Assembly (NCBI RefSeq): GCF_001650495.1
Contig: NZ_LWCS01000001.1
Coordinates: 396,826-460,825 of the forward strand
Length of the DNA stretch: 64,000 nt
Reading direction: 5' to 3'
DNA from: Mycolicibacterium iranicum
Lineage (GTDB): Bacteria; Actinomycetota; Actinomycetes; Mycobacteriales; Mycobacteriaceae
A program made the position numbers and the translations under genes. Below the pieces are notes generated by a model that searched no databases, was not told the origin of the DNA, and worked only from the letters and a program-made list of their open reading frames with translations. Positions 1 to 8,554 of the stretch are shown here, in pieces. Every line of letters starts with the position of its first letter. Within the stretch, counting starts at the first letter, position 1.

Positions 1-1
1 G

Positions 2-175
2 CCCGTCGTTCCACCGCTCGCGCCGCCGCTGGTCGTTCCGCCTGTGGCGGGAGCAGCGGGCGGGCTTCCGTTGACCACCATGGGCGGCCTTGCGGGCAAG
101 GGCGACCTGACCGGTCCTGCGCCCAGCGGTGCGCCTGTGCCTGGTCAGCCGATCGCGCCAGGTCCCACCGGCTGA
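2..175 (+). CDS. C-terminal end of a Pro/Gly/Ala-rich protein (5' truncated by window edge)
   Basis: An open frame enters from the left edge and ends at TGA 173-175. The visible 57 residues are rich in Pro, Val, Gly and Ala (PVVPPLAPPLVVPPVAG near the start), a low-complexity tail of the kind found on secreted or cell-wall proteins of mycobacteria. No domain can be recognised from the tail, so no function is assigned. A strong hairpin follows 6 nt after the stop. Confidence 0.5.
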   Translation, partial: PVVPPLAPPLVVPPVAGAAGGLPLTTMGGLAGKGDLTGPAPSGAPVPGQPIAPGPTG

Positions 176-180
176 CATCG

Positions 181-221
181 TCGCCGACGGCCCGTCCCTG
201 CGCCCGGGGGGCCGTCGGCGA
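181..221 (+). terminator. Hairpin terminator after the first partial gene
   Basis: Perfect 12-bp inverted repeat: TCGCCGACGGCC at 181-192 and GGCCGTCGGCGA at 210-221, with a 17-nt loop. It lies just after a stop codon and has no U-run, as is common for mycobacterial terminators. Confidence 0.65.
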
Positions 222-427
222 ACCTTCACCTGGCGATTCCAAGGTTTCCCGCCGCGTCCAAATCCCGTTGTAGCGCTATCGTTTTCAAATTAGGTCCGGC
301 GCCCAGTGTTGCCCAAGCGTGCCGAACCTTTATCAAATCGACCTCTTGCCAATAACTTTCGCGCACTATCGTGGAATCCGACCATCGGGTTCTGCCAATG
401 GTGCAACCTCGAGTGATACGGAGTGCC

Positions 428-1258
428 ATGCGCGTGGCTGTGCGGAGCGCCCTTGTCGCGGGCCTGGTGGCTGCGACCGTGGTCGTCAGACCGGTGGAGA
501 TCAGCGAGGTCGCCAGCTGGACACCGCAACTCGAGATTTCTTCGCTGCTCCCGGCCGAAGGCACGGTCGTCGGTGTGGCACATCCTCTGGTCATCACCTT
601 CGACAGCCCGGTGGTCAATCGGCGCGCCGCCGAACAGGCACTGCGTGTCAGGTCGGAACCCCCCATGGCAGGCACGTTCGACTGGGTCGAAGCCAATGTT
701 GCGCACTGGGTTCCGGAGACCTTCTGGCCCGCACACAGTACGGTGAAACTCACGGTCGGCGACCTTCCCACCAGAAGCTTCGACATCGGACCGGCAGTCA
801 TCGGCGTCGCCAACCTCTCCGACCACACGTTCACGGTCACCATCGACGGGAAGCCGCCGTCTGAACTGCCGGCGCCGCACCACCGCCCCTTCTGGGGACA
901 GAACGGGGTGTTCCCGGCGTCCATGGGTCGCCCCGAATACCCCACCCCCGTGGGTGTCTACTCCGTGCTGGCCAAAGAACGCGACGTGACAATGGATTCC
1001 AGCAGCGTGGGCATTCCCGTGGACGCTCCCGACGGCTACCTGCTGGATGTTGAATACGCAGTCCGGTTCACTCAGCGAGGTCTGTTCGTGCACTCAGCTC
1101 CCTGGGCCGTGAACCAGATGGGCAATGAGAACGGCAGCCACGGATGCATCGGACTCAGCACCGAGGATGCCGAGTGGTACTTCAACACCGTCAACGTGGG
1201 AGACCCGATCATCGTGCGGGAGAACGGTGTCGAGGTTCCGCAGGCCGTCCCCCGGTAA
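428..1258 (+). CDS. L,D-transpeptidase, LdtA/LdtMt1-like (Ig-like domain + YkuD)
   Basis: Predicted periplasmic enzyme forming 3-3 cross-links in peptidoglycan. The start chosen is ATG 428, with GGAG 4-5 nt upstream and a signal-anchor directly after it (MRVAVRSALVAGLVAATVVV); in-frame starts at 371 and 398 have no good ribosome site. Residues ~30-120 form an Ig-like domain that resembles M. tuberculosis LdtA as I remember it (VVGVAHPLVITF, AHWVPETFWPAHS). The YkuD domain follows, with FVHSAPW and catalytic Cys at about residue 240 in SHGCIGLS. In the family motif SHGC-x-N the last residue is normally Asn (Arg in many non-mycobacterial members); here it is Gly. Length (276 aa) is normal. Transcribed away from the tRNA gene; no operon partner is visible. 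Confidence 0.85.
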   Translation: MRVAVRSALVAGLVAATVVVRPVEISEVASWTPQLEISSLLPAEGTVVGVAHPLVITFDSPVVNRRAAEQALRVRSEPPMAGTFDWVEANVAHWVPETFWPAHSTVKLTVGDLPTRSFDIGPAVIGVANLSDHTFTVTIDGKPPSELPAPHHRPFWGQNGVFPASMGRPEYPTPVGVYSVLAKERDVTMDSSSVGIPVDAPDGYLLDVEYAVRFTQRGLFVHSAPWAVNQMGNENGSHGCIGLSTEDAEWYFNTVNVGDPIIVRENGVEVPQAVPR

Positions 1259-1290
1259 CCCGCTCCGGCGGGAGGGCTTGGGCGCTTGGA

Positions 1291-1362
1291 GCCGCCTGGG
1301 GGAATCGAACCCCCGACCTATTCATTACGAGTGAATCGCTCTACCGACTGAGCTAAGGCGGC
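1291..1362 (-). tRNA. tRNA-Thr (anticodon CGT)
   Basis: On the minus strand GCCGCCT...AGGCGGC forms the 7-bp acceptor stem. The D-loop (AGCTCAGTCGGTAGAGC), anticodon loop CTCGTAA (anticodon CGT, reading ACG) and T-arm (GGGGGTTCGATTCCCCC) are all present. CCA is not encoded. Confidence 0.97.
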
Positions 1363-1373
1363 GTGCAGGTGGT

Positions 1374-1405
1374 GATGAGCGCTTGCGTGAAGAGCAGATC
1401 GCCAC
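1374..1405 (+). repeat. Single copy of a 32-bp dispersed repeat
   Basis: GATGAGCGCTTGCGTGAAGA and the next 12 bases match, at about 28 of 32 positions, the tandem units at 31162-31225. This copy lies 11 bp from the 5' end of tRNA-Thr, outside any gene. Confidence 0.6.
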
Positions 1406-1483
1406 ACCGGCGTGGTGAGTCTACGGTAGGTCCCCCGCGCCACCCAACTTGATCCCCGGTCGCGGCGCTCCCGCCCGCGAACC

Positions 1484-2698
1484 TCAGCTGCGCAGTGCCT
1501 GCCCGACCGTCCCGACCATCGCGTCGACCGCGAACTTGGGCTTGACATTGATCGCCAACGCTTCGCGGCACTCTAGCACCGCTTCGATACAGCGCAGCAG
1601 CTTGTCGGGCGAGGCATGGGCCGCCATCGCGGCCACCTTCTCTGCCATGTCGGGGTGGTTGGGCGACACGTTTCCAGCTCCTGAGGACACCAGCAGCGCA
1701 TCCCGGAAATAGGTCGCCAGGTCGATCAGCGCACGATCCAGCGCGTCCCTCGACGCTCTGGTCTGCCGTGACTTCTGTCTCTTCTCCAGGTCCTTGAGAG
1801 CGCCCGCGGCGCCCCGCATCGTCCCCGCGGTGCCCTTGCCCGTGCCGCCCGCGCCCAGCGCCGTCCGCAGCTCCTCGGCCTCGGTCTCGTTGCGGTCTTC
1901 GGTGAGGGCTCTCGCCTCGGCCTCCGCTGTCGCCACCAGCTCCTCGGCGGCGGCATACGCCCGCGACGGGGTTGCGGCATCGCGCGCCAGGCCCAGTGCC
2001 CGAAGCCGTCGCTCACGGGCCTGCTCGTCGGTCGCCAGCCTGCGCGCACGCCCGACGTGGCCGCCGCTGACCGAGGCAGCCCACACCGCGTCTCTCTCGG
2101 GCAGCCCGTCGGAGTCCATCAGCACCTGCGCGATGGCATCCACGGGCGGGGTGACCAGGGCGACGTGGCGGCAGCGCGACCGCAGCGTGATCGCGATGTC
2201 CTCGGGGTCGACCGAAGGTGCGCACAACAGGAACACGGTCGACGGTGGAGGTTCCTCGACCACTTTGAGCAGCGCGTTGGCCGCGCCTTCGGTGAGTCGG
2301 TCGGCGTCCTCGATCACGACGATCTGCCAGCGGCCGGTTCCCGGCCGGCGCGAGGCGATCTGCACGATGGTGCGCATCGCGTCGACTCCGATGGAGAGTC
2401 CCTCAGGGATGATGCGGCGGACGTCGGCATGCGTGCCCGCCATCGCCGTTGTGCAGGCTCGGCACTCCCCGCAGCCCGGGGTTCCCTCCGAGGTGCACTG
2501 CAGGGCCGCGGCGAAGCACAGGGCCGCCACGGAACGCCCCGACCCCGGCGGACCGGTGATGAGCCACGCGTGCGTCATGGTCCCGGTCGCAGCTCCAGGA
2601 TCGTTGTGAGCGGAATCACCGCGCGCTGCGCGTGCTGCGGCCACCAACTCAGTTTCGACCGCGTCCTGCCCCACCAGACGCGAGAAAACACCAGCCAT
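1484..2698 (-). CDS. holB: DNA polymerase III subunit delta' (clamp-loader)
   Basis: Subunit of the replicative clamp loader that places the beta clamp on DNA. The start chosen is the ATG complementary to 2696-2698 (MAGVFSRLVGQD), giving 404 aa, the size expected for the Rv3644c family; the longer frame upstream is antisense to the cyclase gene. A P-loop-like GPPGSGRS with Arg in place of the usual Lys fits the non-hydrolysing delta' role. The zinc-binding cluster (C-x7-C-x2-C-x2-C around CGECRAC), VIEDADRL and the SRC sensor (LRSRCRHV) are all visible. The region around residues 270-320 is an Ala/Glu-rich helical insert. Divergent from the cyclase gene, with 82 bp between starts. Confidence 0.9.
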   Translation of the reverse strand: MAGVFSRLVGQDAVETELVAAARAARGDSAHNDPGAATGTMTHAWLITGPPGSGRSVAALCFAAALQCTSEGTPGCGECRACTTAMAGTHADVRRIIPEGLSIGVDAMRTIVQIASRRPGTGRWQIVVIEDADRLTEGAANALLKVVEEPPPSTVFLLCAPSVDPEDIAITLRSRCRHVALVTPPVDAIAQVLMDSDGLPERDAVWAASVSGGHVGRARRLATDEQARERRLRALGLARDAATPSRAYAAAEELVATAEAEARALTEDRNETEAEELRTALGAGGTGKGTAGTMRGAAGALKDLEKRQKSRQTRASRDALDRALIDLATYFRDALLVSSGAGNVSPNHPDMAEKVAAMAAHASPDKLLRCIEAVLECREALAINVKPKFAVDAMVGTVGQALRS

Positions 2699-2780
2699 CG
2701 CCGATAACAGTAATGCGGCGAACCGACACGTCCGTCCCAGACGCCTCTTCAGGGCCAGCTCGGCCGGATACGGTAAACGA

Positions 2781-4391
2781 ATGGCCGCCGAAGCGATCGA
2801 GATCGGACGAATCAGTGCATTCGTCCGGTGGGTCGCGCGCACACCGTGGCCGGTGTTCACCCTGGGCATGCTCCAGGCGGACATCATCGGCGCCCTGCTG
2901 GTGCTCGGCTTCCTGCGTTTCGGGCTACCCCCCGAGGACCGCATCCAGCTGCAGGATCTGCCCACATTCAACCTGGCGATCTTCCTCGGCTACCTCTTCG
3001 TCTCGTTCACCGTCGCGTCCTACTTCACGCTGCGCATGCTCATCCCGGTGATGCGCTGGCAGCGGCGCGACATGCTGCTCGGTGACCGCGACCCCGCCGA
3101 CACCGAGGTCGCGCGCATACGTGCGCTGAAGATGCCGTTCTACCGCTCGCTGATCAGCGCCACGAACTGGCTGCTCGGGTCGGTGGTGTTCATCGTCGCC
3201 AGCTGGCCGGTGGCCAGCAAGTCCGCCCCCGTCGTCGCGGTCGCGACCGGCCTCGGCGCCACCGCGACCGCGATCATCGGATACCTGCAGTCCGAGCGGG
3301 TTCTGCGACCGGTGGCGGTCGCGGCGTTACGCGGGGGCGTACCGGAGAACTTCCGGGCACCCGGTGTCATCCTGCGCCAGGTGCTGACCTGGGTGCTCTC
3401 CACCGGGGTCCCGCTGGTGGCCATCCTGCTGGCACTGGTGGCCAGCAAACTCGACGTCCTGACCGCGCCCGCGGACCGGGTGATCACGACGATCCTGCTG
3501 CTGGCGATCGTCGCGCTGGTGATCGGGCTGTCCAGCACGGTGCTGGTGGCCATGTCGATCGCGGACCCGCTACGCCAGCTGCGCTGGGCCCTCGGCGAGG
3601 TGCAGCGCGGCAACTACAACGCGCACATGCAGATCTACGACGCCAGCGAACTCGGGCTGCTGCAGGCCGGGTTCAACGACATGGTTCGCGACCTGGCCGA
3701 ACGGCAACGACTACGGGACCTGTTCGGCCGCTACGTGGGCGAAGACGTCGCCCGCCGAGCCCTGGAGCGCGGCACCGAGCTCGGCGGCCAGGAACGCGAC
3801 GTGGCGGTGCTGTTCGTCGACCTGGTCGGATCGACGCATCTGGCCGCGACGATTCCGGCCTCCGAGGTCGTCAACCTGCTCAACGAGTTCTTCCGCGTCG
3901 TCGTCGACACCGTCAACCGGCACGGCGGGTTCGTCAACAAATTCCAGGGTGACGCCGCACTGGCCATCTTCGGCGCCCCGATCGAACACCCCGACGCGTC
4001 CGGGGCGGCGCTGGCCGCCTCCCGGGAACTGCACGACGAGTTGATCGAGGTGCTGGGCGAAACCGAGTTCGGCATCGGAGTGTCGGCAGGCCGAGCCATC
4101 GCCGGTCACATCGGCGCTCAGGCCCGCTTCGAGTACACCGTGATCGGCGACCCGGTCAACGAAGCCGCCCGGCTCACCGAGCTGGCCAAGTTGGAGCCCG
4201 GCCACGTGCTGGCATCGTCGATCGCCGTGGCCGACGCACTGGACGCCGAGGCGCTGTGCTGGGACGTCGGCGAAATCGTCGAACTGCGTGGACGGACGGC
4301 GCCGACCCAACTGGCACGACCGGTGAACCTGTTCACGCCGAGCAATAACGACAACCAGGTCGCCGACGACGTGTCCAGCAGGACCAGTTAA
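2781..4391 (+). CDS. Membrane class III adenylate cyclase with HAMP domain (Rv3645 homologue)
   Basis: Makes cAMP from ATP. The 536-aa protein has an N-terminal membrane half (about six hydrophobic segments, residues ~25-260), a HAMP linker (~260-320) and a C-terminal class III cyclase domain from about residue 335. The catalytic domain shows the metal-binding VDLVGST, the substrate-selecting Lys in NKFQGDAALA and the matching Asp in TVIGDPVNEAARL, so it should be active on ATP. In M. tuberculosis the Rv3645 product is a major cAMP source linked to fatty-acid tolerance (family knowledge). The cAMP receptor Crp is encoded in the same window at 27.8 kb. Its stop overlaps the topA stop. Confidence 0.92.
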   Translation: MAAEAIEIGRISAFVRWVARTPWPVFTLGMLQADIIGALLVLGFLRFGLPPEDRIQLQDLPTFNLAIFLGYLFVSFTVASYFTLRMLIPVMRWQRRDMLLGDRDPADTEVARIRALKMPFYRSLISATNWLLGSVVFIVASWPVASKSAPVVAVATGLGATATAIIGYLQSERVLRPVAVAALRGGVPENFRAPGVILRQVLTWVLSTGVPLVAILLALVASKLDVLTAPADRVITTILLLAIVALVIGLSSTVLVAMSIADPLRQLRWALGEVQRGNYNAHMQIYDASELGLLQAGFNDMVRDLAERQRLRDLFGRYVGEDVARRALERGTELGGQERDVAVLFVDLVGSTHLAATIPASEVVNLLNEFFRVVVDTVNRHGGFVNKFQGDAALAIFGAPIEHPDASGAALAASRELHDELIEVLGETEFGIGVSAGRAIAGHIGAQARFEYTVIGDPVNEAARLTELAKLEPGHVLASSIAVADALDAEALCWDVGEIVELRGRTAPTQLARPVNLFTPSNNDNQVADDVSSRTS

Positions 4392-7195
4392 GCCTTCTTG
4401 GCCGCTTTTTTCGCCACCTTCTTGGCAGGCGCCTTCTTCGCGGCCTTCTTGGTCGCCTTCTTCTTCACCGGTCCGCGCGCACGACGATCGGCCAACAACT
4501 CCGACGCACGCGCGTCGGTGATCGACAGCACGTCGTCGCCCTTGCGCAGGCTGGCGTTGGTCTCGCCGTCGGTGACGTAGGGCCCGAACCGGCCGTCCTT
4601 GATCACCATCGGTTTCTCCGAGACGGGGTCGACGCCGAGCTCGCGCAACGGCGGCGTCGCTGCACCCTGCCTGCCGCGGCGCTTCGGCTCCGCATAGATC
4701 TTCAGCGCCTCGTCGAGGGTGATGTCGAACATCTGCTCCTCAGTGGCCAGCGACCGAGAATCGGTGCCGCGCTTGAGGTATGGGCCGTAGCGGCCGTTCT
4801 GCGCGGTGATCTCCTCACCACTGGCCGGATCGACGCCGACGACTCGGGGTAGCGACAGCAACCGCAGGGCATCCTCGAGCGTCACCGTCTCCAGGTCCAT
4901 CGACCGCAGCAGCGAACCGGTCCGCGGTTTGGGGCCCGTCGGCTTCTTACCCTTCTTGGCGCCGCTACCCGCGTCGGGATCCTCCGGCGGTTCGGGCAGC
5001 ACCTCGGTCACGTACGGTCCGTACCGCCCGTCCTTGGCGACGATCTCATGTCCGGTCTCGGGGTCGACCCCGAGTGAGCGGCCTTCCTGCGGTGTGGCGA
5101 AAAGCTTTTCGGCCAACTCAAGGGTCAGCTCGTCGGGAGTCAACTCGTCTTTGAGGTTGGCACGCTGCGGTTTCAGCTCGCCCGGGTTGTCAGGGTCGGC
5201 CACCATCCGCTCAAGGTAGGCGCCGTTGCGCCCGACGCGGACATTGATGGCCCGCCCCTCGGTGTCGTCGAAGAGCTTGATGGAGTTGACTTCTCGCGCG
5301 TCGATCTCTTCGAGATTGCCGCCGACGAGCTTCTTCAACCCGCCCGCGCGGGCGATCGAGCCGTCGACGCCGTGCTCGCCGCCGAAGTAGAAGTTGTTGA
5401 GCCAGTTGGTCCTTCGCTCGTTACCGGCGGCGATCTCGTCCAGCTCGTCTTCCATCGCGGCGGTGAAGTCGTAGTCGACCAGACGCCCGAAGTGCTGCTC
5501 CAGCAAGCCGATCACCGCGAACGCGACCCAGGACGGGACCAGCGCGCTGCCCTTCTTGTGGACATAACCGCGGTCCTGGATGGTCTTGATGATCGAGCTG
5601 TACGTCGAGGGCCTGCCGATGCCCAGGTCTTCGAGCGCCTTGATCAGCGAGGCCTCGGTGTAGCGTGCGGGCGGCGAGGTGGTGTGGCCGTCCGCGGTCA
5701 GATCCTTGGCGTCCACGCGCTGGCCCTGCGTCAGGTTCGGCAGCCGGCTCTCGGCGTCGTCGGACTCACCCCCGGCCAGGTCGTCGATGCTCTCGACATA
5801 GGCCTTCAGGAACCCGGGGAACGTGATGGTGCGGCCGCTGGCGTTGAAAACGACCTGCTCGCCGGTCCGGGCGGCTCCGCCGATGCGCAGGCTCAGCGTC
5901 GTGCCGCGCGCGTCGGCCATCTGCGAGGCCACGGTGCGCTGCCAGATCAGCTCGTAGAGCCGGAACTCGTCGGTGTCGAGCTGACTGTGCAGCTGACCCG
6001 GCGTCTGGAACACGTCGCCGGCGGGACGGATGGCCTCGTGAGCCTCCTGCGCGTTCTTGACCTTGCGGGTGTACTGACGCGCCGTCGGGTGCACGTACTC
6101 CTCGCCATAGAGCTGGCGAGCCTGGTTACGCGCGGCTTCAACAGCGCTCGCCGACAAAGTCGTCGAGTCGGTACGCATGTAGGTGATGTAGCCGTTCTCG
6201 TACAGCCGCTGCGCGATGCTCATCGTGCGCTCCGACGAGAACCGCAGCTTGCGGCCCGCCTCCTGCTGCAGCGTCGAGGTCATGAACGGTGCGTAGGGCT
6301 TGCGGGTGTACGGCTTCTGCTCGACCGACGTGACGGCCAGCTGGGCGCCGCGCAGGCCACCGGCCAGCGCGTTGGCCGCGGTCTCGTCGAGCACCAGCAC
6401 TTCGTCGGGCTTCTTGACGGCACCGAGGGAGTCGAAGTCGCGGCCGGTCGCGACGCGGCGCCCGTCGACGGTGTTGAGCTTGGCGACGAAGGTCGGTGGG
6501 CTGGCCTGGGCGTCGGACACGCTGGCGTCCAACTCGGCGGTGACGTCCCAATATCCGGCACTGCGGAACGCCATCCGCTCGCGTTCACGCTGGACGATGA
6601 TGCGGGTGGCCACCGACTGCACGCGACCCGCCGACAGCTTCGGCGCGACCTTCTTCCACAGCACGGGGCTGACTTCGTAGCCGTAGAGCCGGTCGAGGAT
6701 GCGGCGGGTCTCCTGCGCGTCGACCAGGTCGTTGTCGAGGTCACGGGGGTCCTCGGCGGCGGCCCGGATCGCGGGCTCGGTGATCTCGTGGAACACCATC
6801 CGCTTGACCGGGATGCGGGGCTTGAGCGTCTCGAGCAGGTGCCAGGCAATGGCCTCGCCCTCGCGGTCACCGTCGGTGGCGAGGTAGAGCTCGTCGACGC
6901 TCTTGAGCTTGTCTTTCAAGTCCGCGACGGTGCTCTTCTTGTCGGGGCTGATGATGTAGAGCGGTTCGAAGTCGGCGTCGACGTTGACCCCGAGGCGGGC
7001 CCACGGCTCGGACTTGTACTTGGCCGGCACGTCAGCGGCGGCCCGCGGCAGGTCGCGGATGTGCCCACGAGAAGATTCGACGATGTAGTTGGAGCCCAGG
7101 TAGCCGGCGATTTTGCGCGCCTTGGTGGGCGACTCGACTATGACGAGTCGTCGCACCGACCCGTTTCTGCCGCTGCCGCGGTCCCGGTCAACCAC
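4388..7195 (-). CDS. topA: DNA topoisomerase I (type IA)
   Basis: Relaxes negative supercoils; essential in mycobacteria. 935 aa. The Toprim domain opens the protein (RRLVIVESPTKARKI, then ATDGDREGEAIAWHLLE). The active Tyr is near residue 337 in YITYMRTDSTT. After the catalytic core come four C-terminal TopoI repeats (DGRYGPYVTE-type motifs) in place of the zinc fingers of enteric enzymes, then a Lys/Ala-rich basic tail of about 25 residues, the usual mycobacterial layout. Start is GTG 7193-7195, with GGAG 9 nt upstream and an in-frame stop directly before it. The gene is convergent with the cyclase gene, and the two TAA stops share the palindrome TTAA at 4388-4391. Confidence 0.97.
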   Translation of the reverse strand: MVDRDRGSGRNGSVRRLVIVESPTKARKIAGYLGSNYIVESSRGHIRDLPRAAADVPAKYKSEPWARLGVNVDADFEPLYIISPDKKSTVADLKDKLKSVDELYLATDGDREGEAIAWHLLETLKPRIPVKRMVFHEITEPAIRAAAEDPRDLDNDLVDAQETRRILDRLYGYEVSPVLWKKVAPKLSAGRVQSVATRIIVQRERERMAFRSAGYWDVTAELDASVSDAQASPPTFVAKLNTVDGRRVATGRDFDSLGAVKKPDEVLVLDETAANALAGGLRGAQLAVTSVEQKPYTRKPYAPFMTSTLQQEAGRKLRFSSERTMSIAQRLYENGYITYMRTDSTTLSASAVEAARNQARQLYGEEYVHPTARQYTRKVKNAQEAHEAIRPAGDVFQTPGQLHSQLDTDEFRLYELIWQRTVASQMADARGTTLSLRIGGAARTGEQVVFNASGRTITFPGFLKAYVESIDDLAGGESDDAESRLPNLTQGQRVDAKDLTADGHTTSPPARYTEASLIKALEDLGIGRPSTYSSIIKTIQDRGYVHKKGSALVPSWVAFAVIGLLEQHFGRLVDYDFTAAMEDELDEIAAGNERRTNWLNNFYFGGEHGVDGSIARAGGLKKLVGGNLEEIDAREVNSIKLFDDTEGRAINVRVGRNGAYLERMVADPDNPGELKPQRANLKDELTPDELTLELAEKLFATPQEGRSLGVDPETGHEIVAKDGRYGPYVTEVLPEPPEDPDAGSGAKKGKKPTGPKPRTGSLLRSMDLETVTLEDALRLLSLPRVVGVDPASGEEITAQNGRYGPYLKRGTDSRSLATEEQMFDITLDEALKIYAEPKRRGRQGAATPPLRELGVDPVSEKPMVIKDGRFGPYVTDGETNASLRKGDDVLSITDARASELLADRRARGPVKKKATKKAAKKAPAKKVAKKAAKKA

Positions 7196-7328
7196 TTAGA
7201 AAAGCTCCACTTCTTCTGCTGCCTGCGGACTGCATTTACTCACGCGACCCGCCCTGGCAACTGACAATTTCGCACCCCGGGCTTGCCGACGCAAACCGTC
7301 CCTCCCCTGCCGAGGTACCGCGGCCGAG

Positions 7329-7907
7329 CTAGATCCGCGGCCACTGCGCCAACGCCTCGGCGCCCGCGGGAGGTTCCCCCACGTTCTCTACCAGGCGCGA
7401 TAGACGTCGTCGTCCACTGATTCGCAGCGCCGGACGCGACCCCCTGGTACCGATGAGAGTCGGCGCGATCCCGACTCTCATCATCGCTGACGCCAGCGCA
7501 GAATGCGTGTCGGGCGCGTGAGGATCCAGTCCGAGCAAGTAGCGATCGGCCTCCGGGGTGCCTGACGCGAGCGTCCAGGCCCGCAATTCCCGCGGCCCGG
7601 GCAACCACTGCGGCGGGACGGTCTTGACCGCTCCTCGCGTCCACTGCGCGGCGATTCCGCCCAATCGGGCGTCTGCGGCGGTGCGCACCAGCGGGTTGTT
7701 CTCGTCGGTGCGGGCGATCTCGGGTTCCAATCCGGCGTCGGCGATCATCACGGCCAGCTCCTCCGCGCGCCACAGGTGCTCGACCACCACCGACAGCCGC
7801 GCCGCACCGCCGACGAGCACCACCTGGCCCGGCCCGGCCAGCAGGCCCGTCAGATCGGCGATCGCCGGGGGCACCGACTCCGCAGAAAAGAAGGACAGCT
7901 GGCTCAC
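7329..7907 (-). CDS. Conserved hypothetical protein, Rv3647c homologue
   Basis: 192 aa, no catalytic motif recognised. The N-terminal half has a mixed alpha/beta character with a Gly-rich stretch (LAGPGQVVLVGGAARLSVVVEHLWRAE); the C-terminal part is Arg-rich (SGRRRLSRLVENVG). The start is set at GTG 7905-7907 because a TAATCT box ends 7 nt before it, the leaderless pattern, and because the resulting length matches the M. tuberculosis orthologue as I remember it. An upstream ATG at 7971-7973 would add 22 residues. It lies between topA and cspA on the same strand, as in M. tuberculosis; function unknown. Confidence 0.8.
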   Translation of the reverse strand: MSQLSFFSAESVPPAIADLTGLLAGPGQVVLVGGAARLSVVVEHLWRAEELAVMIADAGLEPEIARTDENNPLVRTAADARLGGIAAQWTRGAVKTVPPQWLPGPRELRAWTLASGTPEADRYLLGLDPHAPDTHSALASAMMRVGIAPTLIGTRGSRPALRISGRRRLSRLVENVGEPPAGAEALAQWPRI

Positions 7908-7914
7908 ATCGACG

Positions 7915-7920
7915 AGATTA
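7915..7920 (-). promoter_or_regulatory. -10 box of the Rv3647c-like gene
   Basis: TAATCT on the minus strand, 7 nt before GTG 7907. This places the transcript start at or next to the start codon (leaderless). Confidence 0.5.
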
Positions 7921-7977
7921 GGCCAGCGATACCCTGCAGACGCGTGACCCGGCCGCAGGTCCCGCTCCCACAACAGA

Positions 7978-8015
7978 TCACCCCCGCGTCATCCGAGTGG
8001 ACGGCGCGGGGGTGA
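7978..8015 (-). terminator. Terminator downstream of cspA
   Basis: Perfect 11-bp inverted repeat: TCACCCCCGCG at 7978-7988 and CGCGGGGGTGA at 8005-8015, beginning 26 nt after the cspA stop. No U-run follows. Confidence 0.7.
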
Positions 8016-8040
8016 CGTGAGGTCTTTGGTGGTGTTCTGC

Positions 8041-8244
8041 TCAGACGGCGCGAACGCCGGTGGCCTGCGGGCCCTTGGGGCTCTGGCCGACCTCGAACTC
8101 GACCTTCTGGTTCTCTTCCAGGGTGCGGAAGCCGGAACCCTGGATCTCCGTGTAGTGGACAAAAACGTCAGCGGAGCCGTCCTCGGGGGCGATAAAGCCG
8201 AAGCCCTTCTCCGCGTTGAACCACTTCACAGTTCCCTGTGGCAT
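8041..8244 (-). CDS. cspA: Cold-shock protein
   Basis: 67-aa single cold-shock domain that binds single-stranded RNA and DNA and melts RNA structure. The RNP motifs GFGFI (RNP1) and VFVHY (RNP2) are intact, and the N-terminal [14 protein letters not shown] is typical. A ribosome site AAGGAAAG lies 8-9 nt upstream of ATG. The region 8245-8554, between cspA and the divergent helicase gene, is unusually long (310 nt) and must hold both promoters and probably a cspA 5' leader; I could not fix the -10/-35 boxes. The orthologue in M. tuberculosis is Rv3648c. Confidence 0.96.
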   Translation of the reverse strand: MPQGTVKWFNAEKGFGFIAPEDGSADVFVHYTEIQGSGFRTLEENQKVEFEVGQSPKGPQATGVRAV

Positions 8245-8478
8245 CTTTCGTACTTTCCTTCTCTATATTCACCGGGTGCGGTCCGCCGCTTCTCGGCAGT
8301 CCGGGCCCGTTCCGACCGCCATACCTTCGTGGAGTGCTCGGAACTCGACCCGACCTACAACCCTCGCAGGAACCGCGATCGCAACGTCGTTCCTGCGGGT
8401 GCTTTTACACGAACACAGAAGCTGCGACCGCGATTAGTCAACCACGTTCATGGCTGTGGCGACAGTCTCGCGGTCATC

Positions 8479-8498
8479 ACGTGGTGAACAATTCACGT
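8479..8498. promoter_or_regulatory. Nested inverted repeat upstream of the DECH helicase
   Basis: ACGTG at 8479-8483 pairs with CACGT at 8494-8498; inside it GTGAA at 8484-8488 pairs with TTCAC at 8492-8496. It sits 56 bp before the helicase start in the cspA-helicase intergenic region, so it is a candidate operator. The arms are short. Confidence 0.3.
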
Positions 8499-8554
8499 AC
8501 AACGAGTTCTGGGCCGGGTTTTGGGCGGCCCGAGTACTTAACCAGAAGGGTCCG

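Noticed and set aside
5372..7264. 630-aa open frame on the + strand
   Set aside because: Entirely antisense to topA, with Val/Gly/Arg composition of a high-GC shadow frame and no motif.
8481..8498. GTGAACAATTCAC as a Crp site
   Set aside because: The spacing between the half sites is one base short of the TGTGA-N6-TCACA consensus.
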